Below, in pieces: positions 5,518 through 8,276 of a stretch of 8,276 nt of DNA. This DNA comes from Chitinophagales bacterium (GTDB lineage Bacteria; Bacteroidota; Bacteroidia; Chitinophagales; Chitinophagaceae), in assembly GCA_025355935.1 (NCBI GenBank), contig JANXYS010000420.1, forward strand, positions 1 through 8,276. The letters run 5' to 3'. Position 1 is the stretch's first letter, and every line of letters starts with the position of its first letter. The notes below the pieces were generated by a model, which was not told where the DNA came from, did no database searches, and was given only the letters and a program-made list of their open reading frames with translations. Made by a program: the position numbers and the translations under genes.

Positions 5518-6672
5518 TTAAAACTGCTTCAAACTCTTTTCACATTTTTTCCAGTAGCTGAAGAAAGAGGGATAAAAACCTGTTACCTGTGGAAACATCC
5601 AATCCCGACTATCTTTAATACCCGGGTAATGAGTGAAAGCAGGGTGTTCTTTTGCAACGAATGCCTCGCCACTCGGTAGCATACCGTCCTTATACAAAGT
5701 TTCTAAATCTAAAATTTCGCCGGAATACAGCTGAATACCTGCAATTTCTTTGGCAAGATCGATGATGAATTCTATTACCTTTTCACTAACGGGATACTTC
5801 CTGAAATGAGAAGGCTCTAATAACAAAACACGGTTTACGTTTTCGTCTTTTCTCCATACGGGGTCGAGGTTATAGCTATTGTAGATTAATGTTGGTTTTG
5901 TGATATCGATTTTAGGCAATGCCGTTATGGGTAAATTAGTTTGAAAGTTTATTGTACTGCGAGGCTCCAGGACGCCTGGTACAGGTAGGGTAGGTATGTC
6001 GATGTATCCCTTATCCAGGAAACTGTTTTGCTGATGACTGTTTGTATATTTATTAATGTTCTCCTGGTTACAATAGTATTTTTTGGATGCAAACGCACCA
6101 GCAACCCATTGCCAGCTGCAGTTGTTACTCGCTATATCCCCATCCAGTAAATGATAGTACAGCCATTTTGAAGGTTGCAGCCAGTGAGCTTTAGCAATAT
6201 TGCACGCGATCGCGGCTACGTACATCCTCACATGATTATGCAGGTATCCCGTTTCGTAGAAATTTTTTATTTGTTCGTCGATTGCAGTGATGCCGGTTGC
6301 GCAGTTTTCTAATGCCGCTATCATCTCGTGATGTTGTACATCTGGCTGTTGTTGTTTGAGATCCTGCCAGATCAGATCACCTTTTGCCTGCCATATCCGC
6401 TGGTAATATTCGCGCCATGCCAGCTCCTGCAAAAACTTTTGAATTTCATATGACTTATACCCCTTGCTTAAAACCGCCTCCTGCAAGAACTTTACACTAA
6501 TTACTCCCCGGGAAATATAAGGTGATAGATGCGTTACAGCACCATCTATAAAATTCCTTGTCCTGGCATATTGAACAGGATTTACCTGCTTCACTTTTTC
6601 AAGTATCAGATCGTATTTGGCCGGGAATTGTGTTTGTGGGTTGGCACCTGCTTCAGCATGGAGGGTTTGCAT
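5518..6672 (-). CDS. Photolyase/cryptochrome-family FAD-binding protein, unusual domain order
   Basis: A 384-residue flavoprotein of the photolyase/cryptochrome family. Residues 15-210 match the helical FAD-binding domain: THLSPYISRGVIS (47-59), FLQELAWREYYQ (80-91), TGYLHNHVRM (141-150), LLDGDIASNNCSWQWVAG (175-192). Asp177, Asp179 and Asn183 correspond to the flavin-contacting D372, D374 and N378 of E. coli photolyase. Trp187 and Trp164 match the first two members of the electron-transfer chain (W382, W359); the third (W306) aligns with Asp111. The usual N-terminal alpha/beta antenna domain is absent, and an in-frame TAA at 6684-6682 rules out a simple upstream extension. Residues about 258-375 instead look alpha/beta-like (TLIYNSYNLDP, VNRVLLLEPSHFRKYP, a helix, then IQLYSGEI). 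The role could be DNA repair or light sensing; the sequence does not settle it. It converges on blh. Confidence 0.85.
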   Translation of the reverse strand: MQTLHAEAGANPQTQFPAKYDLILEKVKQVNPVQYARTRNFIDGAVTHLSPYISRGVISVKFLQEAVLSKGYKSYEIQKFLQELAWREYYQRIWQAKGDLIWQDLKQQQPDVQHHEMIAALENCATGITAIDEQIKNFYETGYLHNHVRMYVAAIACNIAKAHWLQPSKWLYYHLLDGDIASNNCSWQWVAGAFASKKYYCNQENINKYTNSHQQNSFLDKGYIDIPTLPVPGVLEPRSTINFQTNLPITALPKIDITKPTLIYNSYNLDPVWRKDENVNRVLLLEPSHFRKYPVSEKVIEFIIDLAKEIAGIQLYSGEILDLETLYKDGMLPSGEAFVAKEHPAFTHYPGIKDSRDWMFPQVTGFYPSFFSYWKKCEKSLKQF

Positions 6673-6746
6673 AAGTAAGTCTTATTTCATTTAGTAGGTG
6701 AATGGCTGATTAATGATTTTCTGTTTACATAACATAATCCTTGGGA

Positions 6747-6953
6747 TCAATCTTTCAGGTATATATTATCAGGATGGGTAGTAAAGTCAATATCCGTTAA
6801 ACACTTTAGATAAACAAAACGATTGTCTTTATGTTCAGGAGATACCAGGTGCATGGAGTGATAGTCCAAAAAATTGTCCTTAATGATCCCTTCTTTACGT
6901 ACTAGGGTATTTTATACTCTATGAAAATAAAAGTATTGTTGTTTGGCTTTCAT
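6747..6953 (-). pseudogene. Short gene or remnant with in-frame stop, unrecognised
   Basis: Reading the minus strand from ATG at 6953 gives 13 residues (MKAKQQYFYFHRV), then TAA at 6914-6912. The same frame continues for 54 more codons to TGA at 6749-6747. The continuation is strongly protein-like (VRKEGIIKDNFLDYHSMHL, then SPEHKDNRFVYLKCL, TDIDFTTHPDNIYLKD). This suggests either a small gene with one nonsense mutation or a fragment of a larger one. A start after the stop would have to be TTG at 6869 (40 codons) or ATG at 6854 (35 codons). I do not recognise the family. It lies between the secreted-protein gene and the photolyase gene, on the same strand, and directly upstream of the photolyase promoter region (6673-6746). 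Confidence 0.4.
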
Positions 6954-6962
6954 GTTTTTGAT

Positions 6963-6991
6963 AAAAAAGGGCTGCTTTTTTAAAGCAGCCC
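6963..6991 (-). terminator. Rho-independent terminator of the secreted-protein gene
   Basis: GGGCTGCTTT at 6969-6978 pairs perfectly with AAAGCAGCCC at 6982-6991 around a 3-base loop. The A run at 6963-6968 becomes a U tract in the minus-strand transcript. It lies about 28 bases past the stop codon at 7021-7019. Confidence 0.92.
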
Positions 6992-7018
6992 TGGATAGAA
7001 GTCTTGGATTAATTAAGC

Positions 7019-8276
7019 TTAATTCGCTTTAATTATTTTCATAACCTGGCTCTCCTTGCCTTGTGTTACCTGGAGGAAGTAAGATCCATTTCTAAAGTTG
7101 CTGCCGAATTTGTAAGTGTTGTTTGCTGCGCCTTTCGCTTTGTAAACAACAATTCCTGTCATGTCAACCACTTTAATTTCAACTATTTCTTTGTTGTTAC
7201 CCTTCACGTTTAGTTTGAAGTATTCCGTGGTAGGATTAGGATAGGCAGTAACAGTTAGCTTTTCTACTACCGGTACAACTGGTTTTAAAGCGGTTGGTGC
7301 GTTAGGCGCGATGTTCACAACATATGGAGCGACAGCTAATACTGTGCCCACGCTAAATCCGCTATGAACAACCAGGTTACCACCACCCAATTTCATTTGC
7401 TGTGTTTTGTTTGAAGTCCAGCTGCTTGAATACAGGATGTTGGCCAATACTGCAGGATCTGAACCACCTGGAACTAACGCAAACGATATGGAATCATTAA
7501 TACCTGGCTCCCCGTTATCAACCATGTTAACATACAGGAATAAGTTACCGCCCTTAGACACCGGTAATAACGGATTGGTAATATCTGTCAGGTTCGACTT
7601 AGTGATGAACTGTGCAGTTTGTCTTTTCGGATCCCGAGCGTCCACTGCAAGGGATTGCAATGCATTCGCTTTAATCTGGTAAGTTCTTACCACACCAGCT
7701 TCTGTTCTGCGGAAGACCACGTTCATGTTTCCTTTCAGGTTTGCGCCATTACTACCATATTTCACATTAAATCCGAAGTTAGTTTTCTTACCCGCATCAG
7801 AAGCAAATGTTCCTGCAGAAGCAAATGGAACAATGTAACCACCACCGGTAACGAAATCACCTATTGGTTTGTATACGGTAACTACGGTGGTTTGCTCGGC
7901 TGCAACATAATATCCACTCGTGTCCGTCCCGTCTTTCCCAACCAGGATTCTAACGGTGTATTCCTCGTCAGTTGCAGTACTTGGTAGTGTTGCCATGAAA
8001 GTGTAGCTCAATGTACCAGTTCTAACATCTCCAGCTGTAACCAGGTTTGTTACTGGAAGCCAGTTAGAGCTGTAAGGTGTTGCCGCGCCGGCGAGAGTTG
8101 TAACAACGAATTTCACTTTTGCGTTTCGGATATCTCCAGGATTAGCATCATCTGCGGGCTTAGTGACGTTAATATCCGAAATATTAGCCCTCAGCGTTAC
8201 GTTTGCAGTTTGCGCTGTTGTTGATGCAGTCGCTACAATTTGGTCGCCGTTGTAGTCGATGGTAGCATCTTCCTGG
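7019..8276 (-). CDS. Secreted protein with type IX secretion C-terminal domain (N-terminus outside window)
   Basis: The 418 visible residues are the C-terminal part of a larger protein, since the frame stays open to the right edge. Residues 1-140 look like Ig-like beta-sandwich repeats (IVATASTTAQTANVTLRANI, later EEYTVRILVGKDG). Residues 144-303 form a distinct beta-rich region with GGGYI, FGFNVKY, LKGNM, then DNGEPGINDSISF at 253-265 and LGGGNLVVHSGF. The GGG...LKG...DNGEPG pattern is like a module seen in other bacterial secreted multidomain proteins (possibly the post-COAP-1 type), but I am unsure of the name. The last 80 or so residues are a type IX sorting domain: LTVTAYPNPTTEYFKL, VVDMTGIVVY, GSYFLQV, ending MKIIKAN. 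Export to the cell surface or medium by the Por/type IX system is therefore expected. A GTG at 8116 is inside a continuous coding frame and is not the start. Confidence 0.88.
   Translation of the reverse strand, partial: QEDATIDYNGDQIVATASTTAQTANVTLRANISDINVTKPADDANPGDIRNAKVKFVVTTLAGAATPYSSNWLPVTNLVTAGDVRTGTLSYTFMATLPSTATDEEYTVRILVGKDGTDTSGYYVAAEQTTVVTVYKPIGDFVTGGGYIVPFASAGTFASDAGKKTNFGFNVKYGSNGANLKGNMNVVFRRTEAGVVRTYQIKANALQSLAVDARDPKRQTAQFITKSNLTDITNPLLPVSKGGNLFLYVNMVDNGEPGINDSISFALVPGGSDPAVLANILYSSSWTSNKTQQMKLGGGNLVVHSGFSVGTVLAVAPYVVNIAPNAPTALKPVVPVVEKLTVTAYPNPTTEYFKLNVKGNNKEIVEIKVVDMTGIVVYKAKGAANNTYKFGSNFRNGSYFLQVTQGKESQVMKIIKAN

Noticed and set aside
7407..7987. Plus-strand frames of 91 and 122 codons
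   Set aside because: Antisense shadows of the type IX cargo gene.
8114..8116. GTG as start codon of the right-hand secreted protein
   Set aside because: The frame continues open and beta-sandwich-like for 53 codons to the window edge, so the GTG is an internal valine.

Overview
The window looks like chromosomal DNA from a member of the Bacteroidota, possibly a Chitinophagaceae-type organism. Base composition is moderately AT-rich. Start codons follow A-rich leaders without clear Shine-Dalgarno sequences. One secreted protein ends in a type IX secretion C-terminal domain, a small periplasmic protein is of the PepSY-like type common in this phylum, and the rhodopsin reads like flavobacterial proteorhodopsins. 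The genus assignment is inference only.

Layout, left to right. Positions 1-1276 (minus) hold nearly all of an AmpG/PAT-like major facilitator transporter, cut by the window edge at its C-terminus. Divergent from it, 1481-1840 (plus) encodes a small glycine-rich protein of unknown function. About 260 bases later comes a strong terminator (2104-2138). The minus-strand gene at 2338-2781 encodes a secreted PepSY-like protein with its own terminator at 2286-2317. A long non-coding stretch (2782-3516) leads into the rhodopsin.

The centre of interest is 3400-6700, a light-related cluster. It has a DTE-type proteorhodopsin proton pump (3517-4254, plus), a long terminator hairpin (4259-4301), and a Brp/Blh-type beta-carotene 15,15'-dioxygenase (4346-5287, plus) that would supply retinal. 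Converging on these is a photolyase/cryptochrome-family protein (5518-6672, minus). Opsin and Blh together make a functional light-driven proton pump if the cell makes beta-carotene; no carotenoid biosynthesis gene is visible here. The opsin has a glycine at the position that forms the carotenoid-antenna fenestration in xanthorhodopsin, so an antenna pigment is possible. The photolyase-like protein begins directly with the FAD-binding helical domain and appears to carry an alpha/beta domain after it, the reverse of the usual order.

Two short stretches look like decayed or very small genes: 5330-5513 (plus) and 6747-6953 (minus, with an in-frame stop). The right end (7019-8276, minus) is the C-terminal part of a large secreted protein with a type IX sorting domain and its own terminator. 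I see no tRNA, rRNA, CRISPR array, insertion sequence or integrase. No wholly new system is evident; the most promising leads are the photolyase domain order, the antenna-type opsin and a shared TTAAACA-like motif near the light genes.
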